DNA from: CBDDRG01 sp051306415
GTDB lineage: Bacteria > Pseudomonadota > Gammaproteobacteria > Pseudomonadales > Porticoccaceae
Reading direction: 5' to 3'
Length of the DNA stretch: 27,740 nucleotides
Assembly: GCA_051306415.1 (NCBI GenBank)
Contig: JBPPNE010000183.1
Coordinates: 1-27,740 of the forward strand
The notes below the pieces were generated by a model. It was not told where the DNA came from. It was given only the letters and a program-made list of their open reading frames with translations, and did no database searches. Position numbers and translations under genes: made by a program. Positions 1 through 7,858 of this stretch are shown here, piece by piece (within the stretch, counting starts at the first letter, position 1; every line of letters starts with the position of its first letter).

Positions 1-186
1 ATCGGCACGCCGGCGATCCGTAACCTGATTCGCGAGGACAAGGTGGCGCAGATGTACTCAGCCATTCAGACCGGCGTCAACCACGGTATGCAGACGATGG
101 ATCAATGCCTGCAGAACATGGTGCAGAAAAAAGTCATCACCCGGGACGCGGCGCGGGAAAAAGCCCGGGTTCCGGACGATTTTTAA
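1..186 (+). CDS. pilT: PilT twitching motility ATPase, C-terminal 61 residues (5' end outside window)
   Basis: Reading frame 1 is open from the first base to TAA at 184-186 and gives the last 61 residues of a PilT-type ATPase. The stretch VAQMYSAIQTG, followed by a helix with GMQTMDQCL and a tail ending REKARVPDDF, is the characteristic PilT C-terminus (AIRNLIRE motif, then the regulatory C-terminal helix). PilT is the hexameric cytoplasmic motor that depolymerises type IV pili for retraction. The nucleotide-binding core lies upstream of the window, so catalytic residues cannot be checked. PilU follows after 68 bp on the same strand, the usual pilT-pilU arrangement. Confidence 0.93.
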   Translation: MGTPAIRNLIREDKVAQMYSAIQTGVNHGMQTMDQCLQNMVQKKVITRDAAREKARVPDDF

Positions 187-254
187 ACCGCGCCCGGTGC
201 TTCGGGACGGAAGCTTAAGGACCACATATACCTAAGAACACGGAGGTAGCTACA

Positions 255-1406
255 GTGGAACTGGACAGTCTGTTAAAGCTGATGGTAGACAAGAGAGCGT
301 CCGATCTCTTTGTCACCCGCGGGGTTCCCCCCAGCATCAAGATTAATGGCAAGGTGATCCCGGTCGGCAAGGTGGCGCTGTCGGGCGCGCAGGCGTTCAG
401 CTTGGTCGAGAGCATCATGGACACTCGCCAGCGCGATGAATTTCACGAGCGCAAGGAACTCAATTTTGCCATCGTCTCGGAAAACGTGGCGGGTGCGCGG
501 TTCCGCGTCAGCGCGTTCTACCAGCGCAATGATGTCGGCATGGTGCTGCGGCGGATCGAAACGCTGATTCCCACGGTGGAAGAGCTGATGCTGCCGCCAA
601 TCCTGAATGAACTGGTGATGAACAAGAGGGGCATTATCATTTTTGTCGGGGCGACGGGTACCGGCAAATCAACCTCGTTGGCAGCGCTGATCGGCTACCG
701 CAATCGCAACAGCAAGGGCCATATTATCTCGGTAGAGGACCCTATCGAATTTGTTCACGAGCACGCCGGTTGCATTATTACCCAGCGCGAAGTGGGTATC
801 GATACCGAGTCCTTTGAAGTCGCCCTGCGCAACACCCTGCGCCAGGCCCCGGATGTGATCATGATCGGTGAGATTCGCACCCGCGAGACCATGGAGCACG
901 CCATCACCTTCGCTGAAACCGGCCACCTGGTGCTTGCCACCCTGCATGCCAATAACGCCAACCAGGCGCTGGACCGGATCCAGCACTTCTTCCCCAGCGA
1001 GCGCCATACCCAGATCTGGATGGACTTATCGCTCAATATGCGCGCGATGATCGCCCAGCAATTGCTGCCAACCACGGATGGCGGTGGCCGGCGCGCGGCG
1101 GTGGAAATTTTGATCAATACGCCGCTAGTATCAGAGCTGGTGCGCAAGGGTGAAATTCACAAAATCAAGGAACTGATGACTCGCTCTAATGAGTTGGGGA
1201 TGCAGACCTTTGATCAAGCGCTCTACCGCATGTACGACGACGGCGTGATCAGCTATGAAGACGCGCTGGCCGCCGCGGATTCAAAAAATGACTTGCGGTT
1301 GATGATCAAGCTGAAATCGGAAACCGACGCCTCCCAACTCAGTCAAGCTGCCGATGAGTTGACGATGGCAGCGGATGGCAGTCAAGAGCGGGGTCGTCTA
1401 TTCTGA
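255..1406 (+). CDS. pilU: PilU, type IV pilus retraction ATPase accessory to PilT
   Basis: PilU is a PilT-paralogous AAA+ ATPase that assists pilus retraction at the inner-membrane base of the machine. The protein is 383 residues, the usual PilU length. Visible motifs are the Walker A GATGTGKST (132-140), an acidic Asp-box region (VEDPIEF), Walker B VIMIGEIR with Glu206, and the His-box HLVLATLHANNA. The C-terminal half ends in an acidic, Ser/Gln-rich tail after DLRLMIKLKSE, as in PilU and unlike PilT. The GTG start at 255 has a strong Shine-Dalgarno, GGAGG at 242-246, eight bases upstream. No promoter is evident in the pilT-pilU gap, so co-transcription with pilT is likely. All nucleotide-binding motifs look intact. 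Confidence 0.95.
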   Translation: MELDSLLKLMVDKRASDLFVTRGVPPSIKINGKVIPVGKVALSGAQAFSLVESIMDTRQRDEFHERKELNFAIVSENVAGARFRVSAFYQRNDVGMVLRRIETLIPTVEELMLPPILNELVMNKRGIIIFVGATGTGKSTSLAALIGYRNRNSKGHIISVEDPIEFVHEHAGCIITQREVGIDTESFEVALRNTLRQAPDVIMIGEIRTRETMEHAITFAETGHLVLATLHANNANQALDRIQHFFPSERHTQIWMDLSLNMRAMIAQQLLPTTDGGGRRAAVEILINTPLVSELVRKGEIHKIKELMTRSNELGMQTFDQALYRMYDDGVISYEDALAAADSKNDLRLMIKLKSETDASQLSQAADELTMAADGSQERGRLF

Positions 1407-1463
1407 TGGAAGCACTCTGAGCGGCGCAATTTTATCCCACCAGCACGGTATTCGCCGGCCTCA

Positions 1464-1907
1464 TCAGGCATCGATACCCAGACGCTGGTCGCCAAACCAG
1501 GTCTCCAGCGTCAGCGCGGCAGCGATGGCATCGACGGGTTTTGATCGATAGCTTGCCGGGCGTGGCAGCCGTGATTTCGCCTCCCGGGTTGACAGTCGTT
1601 CATCCACCATCTTCACGCTGATACCGAAGCGGGCGTGCAAGCGTCGGGCAAACCGGCGCGCACGGGAGCAAAACTCACTCTCGGTTCCATCCATGTTGAG
1701 CGGCAACCCGACCAGGAGCAGATCCGGCTCCCATTGGGTGACCAGATCGGTGAGTCGCAGCCAGTCGGGATGGCCGTCCCGCGCGCTGATCACGGCGATG
1801 GGTTGGGCGGTACAGGTGAGCGTCTGGCCGACGGCGAGACCAATCTGGCGGATGCCGAAGTCCAGTGCGATAACGGTAATGGGCGCCGCTTTGATCGAAT
1901 CAGGCAT
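1464..1907 (-). CDS. ruvX: RuvX/YqgF, Holliday-junction resolvase-like nuclease
   Basis: This is a 147-residue RNase H-fold protein of the YqgF/RuvX family, implicated in processing of pre-16S rRNA 5' ends and in Holliday-junction resolution. The N-terminal LDFGIRQIGLAVG (15-27) carries the first catalytic Asp (D16). LPLNMDG is at 69-75, VDERLST with D102/E103 supplies the second acidic pair, and the DAIAAALTLETW helix (D126) supplies the last acid, so the active site appears complete. The ATG start overlaps the end of yqgE by 8 bp, indicating translational coupling. The yqgE-ruvX pairing is highly conserved in gammaproteobacteria. The gene converges on pilU with 57 bp between them. Confidence 0.96.
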   Translation of the reverse strand: MPDSIKAAPITVIALDFGIRQIGLAVGQTLTCTAQPIAVISARDGHPDWLRLTDLVTQWEPDLLLVGLPLNMDGTESEFCSRARRFARRLHARFGISVKMVDERLSTREAKSRLPRPASYRSKPVDAIAAALTLETWFGDQRLGIDA

Positions 1908-2484
1908 GCCCGGCGCTGGTGCTCAGTTGATTCAGCTGGATACCGAGGCGGGCCGCGGCGAATTGGGCTCGATGTTCGACTGGGGTATCGAACAGGATTT
2001 GCGGATCCGCCGGCACCTGAAGCCACAGATTGGCGAGTAGTTCCTGTTCGAGTTGGCCGGCGGCCCAGCCCGAGTAGCCGAGAATCACCAGAGCGCCCTG
2101 GGGGCCCCTGCTGTCGGCGATAGCGGCGATGATGTCTTTCGAGGCGGTGAGGCTGATACCGTTGCCGATGATAAGCGTGGATTCCCAGTGCTGGGCGCCG
2201 GAACGGTGCAGCACAAAGCCGCGCTCCAATTGAACCGGCCCGCCGGCGAGCAGCGGTAGCTCGCCAATGGGCGCCGGATACGGGAGTCCGAACTGGTCGA
2301 GAATCTGACTCAGGTTCAAGCCGAGCGGACGGTTCACGACGAGGCCCATGGCGCCTTCCGGCGAGTGCTCGCACAGATAGATCAGGGAATTGGCAAAACC
2401 GGAGTCGAGCAATCTCGGCATCGCAATCAGAAAGTGATCGCGTAAACGGACGGCGGGATGTGTGGAGGCGTTGGCGCTGGCCAT
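1900..2484 (-). CDS. yqgE: YqgE/AlgH family protein
   Basis: This 194-residue protein belongs to the YqgE/AlgH (DUF179) family. Family hallmarks are the N-terminal LRDHFLIAMPRL, the segment EGAMGLVVNRPLGL, LPLLAGGPV, and ILGYSGWAAGQLEQEL. The biochemical role is not established; in Pseudomonas the homologue AlgH has been linked to alginate regulation. I chose the ATG at 2484, giving the standard family length, rather than an earlier in-frame start at 2637 that would add 51 non-homologous residues overlapping the end of the TonB gene. The gene lies 58 bp downstream of the TonB-family gene and overlaps ruvX. Confidence 0.94.
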   Translation of the reverse strand: MASANASTHPAVRLRDHFLIAMPRLLDSGFANSLIYLCEHSPEGAMGLVVNRPLGLNLSQILDQFGLPYPAPIGELPLLAGGPVQLERGFVLHRSGAQHWESTLIIGNGISLTASKDIIAAIADSRGPQGALVILGYSGWAAGQLEQELLANLWLQVPADPQILFDTPVEHRAQFAAARLGIQLNQLSTSAGHA

Positions 2485-2542
2485 GTGTTCCAGTATTGGT
2501 GCGGACAGTGCTGATTGCAAGGGCGCGGTTGGCGTCGGTCCG

Positions 2543-3403
2543 TCAACGGGTTTGCAAGTGACTGCCGGGCATGAAATGCCAGGTGCGAATGATCTCGATC
2601 CGGTCCCAGGCACGCATTTCTGCCGGGAAATCCGCAAACGGAGAGGCCATATGGACGCTGCGGATTGCCGCCTGATCCAGAACCCGTTGACCGGAGCTCT
2701 GGAGTATCTCCACGGCGTCCACGCTGCCGTCCGGGTGCACGCTCACGGCTAGCCGGATATCGCCAAAAATGTGCTTGCGGCGCGCTTCTTCGGGGTAGTG
2801 CTGGTTGCCCGTCTCTTCCACCTGTGCGACCCAGTCATGGAGGTAGGCGGCTTGCTCGGCGGTTTTGGCGCTCACTGCGGCGAGCCGCAGTGTTTTCGGG
2901 TAGCGGCTGTACTCCATCCGTTTATTCGCCAGTCGCGCACGAAGCCCACCGATTTCGCCGCTGATGGTGTTTTCCGCCAAGGCTGCTGTGGCCGGTTGTC
3001 CCTGCTCTTGGGTTGACAGGCGCTCACTGTGGGCAGGGGCTGTCGTGGTGAGGATCTCCGTCGGCGGGTCGAGGGCGCCTTGAGGTTGCTGCGCGATAGT
3101 CGGCGGCTTGTTTCCAGAGTCAGTGACGACCGGTATTTGGTCAGCAGTGACTTCCCGCTTGTCCGGTTGGTCACCACCGCCTTGCTGGTTGAACTGGGCG
3201 AGGTAATCGGCTTTTTCGGGGGCGTTTGGGCTCCGATATTGAGCGAGGGTAACTTCCAGCGTCGGCGCTTGCGGTGGGGCGTCGAGCAATTTGAAGCCCA
3301 CGCCAAAGATCACGATGGCATGGGTGGCGATGGCCAGCAGCATCGCAAAGCCCATGCGCTCATCGTCGAGCTTCTGTCCGTACTGTCGGAGACCTGAATC
3401 CAC
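2543..3403 (-). CDS. TonB-family energy transducer, TonB3-like
   Basis: This 286-residue protein has TonB architecture: a short cytoplasmic N-terminus, one membrane segment (about 18-40), a Gln/Pro-rich periplasmic spacer (about 45-145), a helical linker (150-195), and a C-terminal TonB domain (about 200-280) with HYPEEARRK, the strand GDIRLAVSVHPDGSV, and the late ILQSSGQRVLDQAA. TonB proteins couple the proton-motive force to outer-membrane transporters. Its place between gshB and yqgE is where P. aeruginosa has tonB3, which is required for normal twitching and pilus assembly, so a pilus-linked role is inferred. The GTG start lies 3 bp after the gshB stop. The ribosome site is weak, and an ATG at residue 17 is an alternative start. 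Confidence 0.87.
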   Translation of the reverse strand: MDSGLRQYGQKLDDERMGFAMLLAIATHAIVIFGVGFKLLDAPPQAPTLEVTLAQYRSPNAPEKADYLAQFNQQGGGDQPDKREVTADQIPVVTDSGNKPPTIAQQPQGALDPPTEILTTTAPAHSERLSTQEQGQPATAALAENTISGEIGGLRARLANKRMEYSRYPKTLRLAAVSAKTAEQAAYLHDWVAQVEETGNQHYPEEARRKHIFGDIRLAVSVHPDGSVDAVEILQSSGQRVLDQAAIRSVHMASPFADFPAEMRAWDRIEIIRTWHFMPGSHLQTR

Positions 3404-3406
3404 CGC

Positions 3407-4354
3407 TTACCCGAGCCGGTGTTCGATGGCGAGCATCAGGCGCTCGCCAATGCGCGTGTCCTGCTCGCGATCGATTTCGCGGGCACAAGTGGGGCTGGTC
3501 ACATTGATTTCAGTCAGATAGTCGCCGATGACATCGAGACCGACGAAGAGCAGGCCCTTGTCGCGCAGCGTCGGCGCCACCTGCGCGACGATCCAGCGGT
3601 CGCGGTCGCTGAGGGGCTGGACGATGCCGGTGCCGCCAGCGGCCAGATTGCCGCGGCTTTCGCCGACCTCCGGGACCCGCGCCAGGCAAAAAGGCACGGA
3701 TTCGCCATCGATCACCAGAATACGCTTGTCCCCGGCGCTGATCTCCGGAATATAGCGTTGCGCCATGATTGTTTGCGCCCCGTGCTCAGTCAGAGTCTCG
3801 ATAATCACGCTGAGGTTGGGGTCATCCGCTTTGGCGCGGAAAATGCCGATCCCGCCCATGCCGTCGAGAGGTTTGTAGATGACATCGCGGTGCTCGGTGT
3901 GAAAGGCTCTGAGCCGCTTGGGGTCGCGACTGACCAGCAGTGGTGGGGTGCATTGGGGAAACAGCGTAGCAAAGATCTTTTCGTTGCAATCGCGAAGGCT
4001 GTGCGGCTGATTCACCACGAGTACGCCCTCTCTTTCCGCCGCTTCGAGGATGTAGGTCGAGTAGATATATTCGCTGTCGAACGGTGGATCCTTGCGCATC
4101 AGGAGGCAATCGAATTCCGCCATTGGCTGGATATCCGGCTCGCCCAGCGTGAACCAATGGTCGTAGGCGTCGACAACCTGTAACGGCGCCCGTCGCGCCA
4201 CCGCCCGACCATTCTCGAGGGCGAGATCCCGCTGCTCCATGTAGTACAGCGACCAGCCGCGCGACTGAGCGGCCAGCAGGAGTGCTAGCGTGGTATCTTT
4301 TTTAGGATTTATCCCGGCGATGGGATCCATAATGACGCCGAGCTTTCGGTTCAT
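3407..4354 (-). CDS. gshB: Glutathione synthetase (ATP-grasp)
   Basis: GshB ligates gamma-glutamylcysteine and glycine with ATP to give glutathione in the cytoplasm. The 315-residue length is standard. Diagnostic segments are the N-terminal KLGVIMDPIAGINPKKDTT, LMRKDPPFDSEYIYSTY, the ATP-grasp loop YKPLDGMGGIGIFR, IPEISAGDKRILVIDG, and the metal-binding end GDYLTEINVTSPT. The ATG start has AGGTG nine bases upstream. It is the first gene of a leftward operon (gshB, TonB-family, yqgE, ruvX) and diverges from pilG across about 300 bp. Confidence 0.97.
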   Translation of the reverse strand: MNRKLGVIMDPIAGINPKKDTTLALLLAAQSRGWSLYYMEQRDLALENGRAVARRAPLQVVDAYDHWFTLGEPDIQPMAEFDCLLMRKDPPFDSEYIYSTYILEAAEREGVLVVNQPHSLRDCNEKIFATLFPQCTPPLLVSRDPKRLRAFHTEHRDVIYKPLDGMGGIGIFRAKADDPNLSVIIETLTEHGAQTIMAQRYIPEISAGDKRILVIDGESVPFCLARVPEVGESRGNLAAGGTGIVQPLSDRDRWIVAQVAPTLRDKGLLFVGLDVIGDYLTEINVTSPTCAREIDREQDTRIGERLMLAIEHRLG

Positions 4355-4512
4355 GACTGTTCACCTGGGGTTGCCATCAAGCCCCTCCGCTCCGGCGGAA
4401 GAAACGCTGAGTCAGCGGGCTCACTAAGTTACGGTTTAAGGGTGCAAGTGGCAACTCTTTGCGGCCATTCAGCGCTACAATCAGCCGCGAAGCACCGCCA
4501 TTATGGATAATT

Positions 4513-4541
4513 GCCGGTTACTGTGTTAAACAGTAACCGGC
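4513..4541. repeat. Perfect 11-bp inverted repeat with 7-nt loop
   Basis: GCCGGTTACTG at 4513-4523 and CAGTAACCGGC at 4531-4541 are exact reverse complements around TGTTAAA. No T-run follows on either strand, so it is not a typical intrinsic terminator. Its place 120 bp before pilG and 160 bp before gshB suggests an operator or a leader hairpin. No regulator is assigned. Confidence 0.7.
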
Positions 4542-4589
4542 GTCAGTAAGCGCTCCAGCCAGTCGCGGAGCCACAATGACAGGGAAGGC

Positions 4590-4638
4590 AGGGATTGATG
4601 ACGGCCCGATAGGGATCGTTATCGACGACAGGGATCGT
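4590..4638 (+). repeat. Phased direct repeats AGGGATyG upstream of pilG
   Basis: AGGGATTGA begins at 4590, AGGGATCGT at 4611 and AGGGATCGT at 4630, so the starts are 21 and 19 bp apart, about two helical turns. A further AGGGA begins at 4581. The array ends about 24 bp before the pilG start. Such phasing is typical of sites for a protein binding one face of the helix, but the copies are short and chance is possible. Confidence 0.4.
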
Positions 4639-4661
4639 AATTGGCAGGGAGCACGGTGGTG

Positions 4662-5072
4662 ATGGTAGACCTTAAAGCGCTCAAGGTAATGGTGATCGAC
4701 GATAGTAATACTATCCGACGAACTGCCGAGGCGCTGTTGTCCAGGGAGGGCTGCGTGGTGGCGACTGCCGTCGACGGCTTTGACTCGCTCACCAAAATCG
4801 TCGATGACCGGCCCGATGTCATCTTTGTCGATATCATGATGCCGCGCCTCGACGGCTATCAGACCTGTGCGTTGATAAAAAACAACCGCGAGTTTCACCA
4901 GATTCCAGTGGTGATGTTATCGAGCAAGGATGGCCTGTTCGACAAGGCCAAGGGACGCATTGTCGGCGCCGACGCCTATCTCACCAAACCCTTCGGCAGG
5001 AATGAGCTTTTTGCCGTGCTCGAGCAGGTGCTTGCGGCGGCAGGGGCGAATACCCAGGCGCAGGATGCCTAG
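4662..5072 (+). CDS. pilG: PilG, CheY-like response regulator of the Chp system
   Basis: PilG is the single-domain response regulator phosphorylated by ChpA that promotes pilus extension and raises cAMP in P. aeruginosa. The 136 residues form one receiver domain: acidic pair D13/D14, phosphoacceptor D57 in FVDIMMPRLDGYQ, switch residues in VVMLSSKDG, and K109 in YLTKPF. The stretch LDGYQTCALIKNN followed by KDGLFDKAKGRIVG is near-diagnostic for PilG. I chose the ATG at 4662. GTG codons at 4656 and 4659 are in frame, and the latter is better spaced (7 bases) from AGGGAG at 4646-4651, so the true start is uncertain by two residues. It is the first gene of the chp operon. Confidence 0.95.
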   Translation: MVDLKALKVMVIDDSNTIRRTAEALLSREGCVVATAVDGFDSLTKIVDDRPDVIFVDIMMPRLDGYQTCALIKNNREFHQIPVVMLSSKDGLFDKAKGRIVGADAYLTKPFGRNELFAVLEQVLAAAGANTQAQDA

Positions 5073-5113
5073 CCGGGTGTGACATGCAGTTGCCAATCCT
5101 GCGAGGGCAAACA

Positions 5114-5476
5114 ATGATCAAAGTGCTGATTGTGGATGATTCACCGACCGAGACACGCAAGCTCGCTGGAATCCTGGAAAAGAACGGCTATCGAGTTATC
5201 TGTGCCGACACTGGTGAAAAAGGCGTTGAGCTCGCCCGCCAGCAGCAGCCGAGCGTCGTCTTGATGGATGTTGTGATGCCGGGTATCAATGGCTTCCAGG
5301 CAACTCGCGAGCTCGCCAAAGCCAGCGAGACCCAGCACATCCCGGTTGTTATTGTGACCATGAAGGATCAGCACACCGACCGCGTCTGGGGTGCCCGCCA
5401 AGGTGCGAAGGCTTATCTGACGAAACCGGTTGCGGAAAAAGAGCTGTTGAATACCCTTCAGCAACTGCTTGGCTGA
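5114..5476 (+). CDS. pilH: PilH, CheY-like response regulator of the Chp system
   Basis: PilH is the second single-domain regulator of the pathway, associated with retraction and with drawing phosphate from ChpA. It has 120 residues with D8/D9, phosphoacceptor D52 in LMDVVMPGINGFQATR, T82, and K104 in YLTKPV. The phrase TMKDQHTDRVWGARQGAKAY is typical of PilH. The ATG at 5114 has GAGG about eight bases upstream; an earlier in-frame ATG at 5084 would add ten residues with no receiver homology. It follows pilG by 41 bp. Confidence 0.95.
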   Translation: MIKVLIVDDSPTETRKLAGILEKNGYRVICADTGEKGVELARQQQPSVVLMDVVMPGINGFQATRELAKASETQHIPVVIVTMKDQHTDRVWGARQGAKAYLTKPVAEKELLNTLQQLLG

Positions 5477-5480
5477 GCCG

Positions 5481-6044
5481 ATGGAGATTACCCCCGGTGG
5501 GCCCTACGAGCAGGATGCGTTCGCTGTGTTTTCCCGGCTCGCAAATCGCTTCAATGTCGGTGCCAGAGAGTTGCCGGAGCAAATCGACTTCACCCCGAAG
5601 CAGACGCTGGTCTGCTTTTCCGTGGTCAACCACGAGCTGGCGGTAGCCATCGAAGATCTCGGTGAGATCTTGGAGCTGCGGCATTGCACCCCTCTGCCAA
5701 GAGTAAAGCCCTGGGTCAAGGGCGTGATCAATGTGCGCGGCAAATTTTTGCCGGTCATCGATTTCGCGACGTATTTGGGTGGGCGCATGACGGCCCCGCC
5801 GCGCTTGCAACGCATCCTCGTGTTCAAGCTGTCCGGCATTTTTGTCGGCTTGCTGGTGGGCACGGTGCGTGGCGTCCGGCACTTTGCTGCGGATAGTTAT
5901 CGGCAGGGATTGACGGTGCCGTCCGGTTTGCTTGGCCGTTATGTTGCCGGCGGGTTTGAAGCCCGTAATGGTGAAGTGGATGTTCTTTGCTTCAACCCCC
6001 GCGCCTTGGTTGCGGACGATCTCTTCTTGGATGTGGCGATTTAG
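5481..6044 (+). CDS. pilI: PilI, CheW-like coupling protein
   Basis: PilI is the adaptor that couples the receptor PilJ to the kinase ChpA. The 187-residue protein has a CheW fold: F-x-V-V-N-x-E-L-A-V beginning near residue 46, the coupling turn WVKGVINVRGKFLPVIDFATYLGG, and a C-terminal strand set ending in FNPRALVADDLFLDVAI. I chose the ATG at 5481, four bases after the pilH stop. An in-frame TTG at 5469 overlaps pilH and would add four residues. Spacing to pilH implies one transcript. All expected CheW landmarks are present. Confidence 0.92.
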   Translation: MEITPGGPYEQDAFAVFSRLANRFNVGARELPEQIDFTPKQTLVCFSVVNHELAVAIEDLGEILELRHCTPLPRVKPWVKGVINVRGKFLPVIDFATYLGGRMTAPPRLQRILVFKLSGIFVGLLVGTVRGVRHFAADSYRQGLTVPSGLLGRYVAGGFEARNGEVDVLCFNPRALVADDLFLDVAI

Positions 6045-6138
6045 TGGCTCTCAACGCTGAGCCGGTTCCGGTGGACGCCATCGGGGCGGACAGCAGGCAG
6101 CGGAGCGACAAACAAATGTTGCGCGAGGGGCGGAAAGA

Positions 6139-7824
6139 ATGAAAATCGACTTCGGAAAACCAGGCATCCACTGGCTGGTCGCAGTCTTGGTTCCAGTATT
6201 GGTAGCACTGGTGATTTATCTCGGCATCTTGCTGGTCAGCGGTGATCGCTATGTTGCCGGTGAGGAGCTAGCCGCCCTCGCGGCTGCCAACCGCGCAACT
6301 TATATCAGTCTGGCGTTCAGCGCCGGCTTGGTGCTGCTGGGGTTGGCATTTTTCTTTGCAACCCGGGTGCGGCTACGCGAGGCCGATGATGCGAGCCAGG
6401 CCAACCAGCAGGCGATTCTGCGCCTGCTTGACGAGATTGAAGGCATCGGCGAGGGCAATCTGATTGTCGAGGCGACGGTCACCGAGGACTTTACCGGCGC
6501 CATTGCCGACTCGATTAATTCGACGATCGCCCAGCTCAGAGAGCTGGTGTCACGCATTGTCGAAACCGCTGAAAATGTTTCCTCGTCAGCTAATGAAACC
6601 CGCGCGACGGCCCTGCAATTGCGCGAGGCTTCGGCCCACCAGGCGCAGGAAATTACCGGGGCATCGGCAGCCATCACCCAGATGGCGATCACTATTGACC
6701 AGGTCTCCACCAACGCCGCAGAGTCTTCCGAGGTGGCTGAGCGGTCCGTGTCCATCGCCAACAAGGGCGCCGAAGTAGTGCGCAACACCATCAGGGGGAT
6801 GGACGGCATTCGTCAGCAAATCCAGGACACTTCGAAGCGCATCAAGCGCCTCGGCGAAAGCTCTCAGCAGATCGGTGACATCGTTTCGCTGATTAACGAT
6901 ATCGCCGACCAGACCAATATTCTGGCGTTGAACGCGGCGATCCAGGCGGCGATGGCGGGAGATGCCGGGCGAGGTTTTGCCGTGGTGGCCGACGAAGTCC
7001 AGCGGCTCGCCGAGCGCTCCGCCAACGCGACAAAGCAGATAGCCGCGCTGGTTAGAACCATTCAGACCGACGCCATGGAGGCAGTCTCGTCGATGGAGCA
7101 AACGACCGCCGAGGTAGTCGCTGGTGCGGCATTGACGCAGAATGCGGGCGTCGCTCTCGGCGAAATCGAGACCGTGTCCACCGCCCTCGCAGGTTTGATC
7201 CAGGACATCTCTAAGGTCGCGCGCCAGCAGTCGGCGACCGCTGGCCACGTTTCCAAAACCATGAATGTGATTCAGGACATCACCTCACAAACCCTGGCCG
7301 GCGCCACCAATACGGCGTCCTCGGTGGGTTATCTGGCGGAGATGGCGGTTGAGCTGCGCGAATCCGTGTCTGGCTTCAAACTGCCGGCAGCGGTGGGCGG
7401 CCGCCACAACGCCACTCCACGGGCGACCGCTGCTAAGCCGCCTGCCAGCCGCGACTGGAATCCCGATGCCGGGCGGTTGCCGCAGGAGTACCGCGCTGGC
7501 GGCGAATTCGTCAATCCGACCATGCCTGAGCGACGTACGGCGGAGAGACGTCTGCTAGACATCGAATTTGTCCCGGTGGTCGATGACCCTCCAGCCGAGG
7601 TGCCGCCGCGTTTTGCCCACGCGATGGCCGAAAGCAGTGTGCTGATGGCCGCGATGGATGTGGTGGCGGACGAGGCGATCAATGACCGTGGTGGTTCCGG
7701 CCCGGATTCGAACACCCCCGCGCGGGGAAACATTCAGCATAGCCTCGAAGCCGAACTCGCCGGAATCAATCTGGATGAGTTCGATTTGGCCCTCGACGAT
7801 CCAAAGTCACGCCAGCCGTCGTGA
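6139..7824 (+). CDS. pilJ: PilJ, methyl-accepting chemotaxis-type receptor with minimal periplasmic region
   Basis: PilJ is the inner-membrane receptor that signals to ChpA through PilI. Visible here are TM1 (about 11-33), a periplasmic loop of only about 20 residues, TM2 (about 55-75), a HAMP-like segment, and a long coiled-coil signalling domain. The hairpin tip (from about 255) contains IADQTNILALNAAIQAAMAG and GRGFAVVADEVQRLAERS. The GFKLP that normally lies near the PilJ C-terminus is at 412-416 and is followed by a low-complexity tail of about 145 residues. P. aeruginosa PilJ is about 680 residues with a large periplasmic module; this one is 561 and lacks it. The signalling tip strongly supports PilJ, but the sensing mode must differ. 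Confidence 0.88.
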   Translation: MKIDFGKPGIHWLVAVLVPVLVALVIYLGILLVSGDRYVAGEELAALAAANRATYISLAFSAGLVLLGLAFFFATRVRLREADDASQANQQAILRLLDEIEGIGEGNLIVEATVTEDFTGAIADSINSTIAQLRELVSRIVETAENVSSSANETRATALQLREASAHQAQEITGASAAITQMAITIDQVSTNAAESSEVAERSVSIANKGAEVVRNTIRGMDGIRQQIQDTSKRIKRLGESSQQIGDIVSLINDIADQTNILALNAAIQAAMAGDAGRGFAVVADEVQRLAERSANATKQIAALVRTIQTDAMEAVSSMEQTTAEVVAGAALTQNAGVALGEIETVSTALAGLIQDISKVARQQSATAGHVSKTMNVIQDITSQTLAGATNTASSVGYLAEMAVELRESVSGFKLPAAVGGRHNATPRATAAKPPASRDWNPDAGRLPQEYRAGGEFVNPTMPERRTAERRLLDIEFVPVVDDPPAEVPPRFAHAMAESSVLMAAMDVVADEAINDRGGSGPDSNTPARGNIQHSLEAELAGINLDEFDLALDDPKSRQPS

Positions 7825-7858
7825 GCGGCCGTTGCTGCTGGTTGTGGCGACTGGCGGG

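Larger units (their letters stand above)
4355..4661. promoter_or_regulatory. Divergent gshB / pilG control region
   Basis: This 307-bp stretch contains no convincing gene and must hold the promoters of both the gshB operon (leftward) and the chp operon (rightward). Structures visible in it are an odd-centred palindrome at 4405-4417, a perfect hairpin at 4513-4541, and phased copies of AGGGATyG upstream of pilG. A candidate leftward sigma-70 promoter is TTGCCA (reverse complement of 4449-4454), a 17-bp spacer, and TAACTT (reverse complement of 4426-4431); the -10 box is poor. I find no equally good rightward promoter. Confidence 0.5.

Noticed and set aside
2485..2637. Upstream start for yqgE at 2637
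   Set aside because: It would add 51 residues unlike the family and overlap the TonB-family gene. The ATG at 2484 gives the standard length.
4449..4463. Sigma-54-like promoter (TGGCAAC...TTTGC) upstream of pilG
   Set aside because: The GG and GC elements are separated by 9 rather than 10 bases, a spacing that sigma-54 promoters do not tolerate well, and no enhancer-binding gene is nearby.
4459..4481. TTGCGG ... TACAAT as a sigma-70 promoter for pilG
   Set aside because: The two hexamers are only 11 bp apart, too close for a functional -35/-10 pair.
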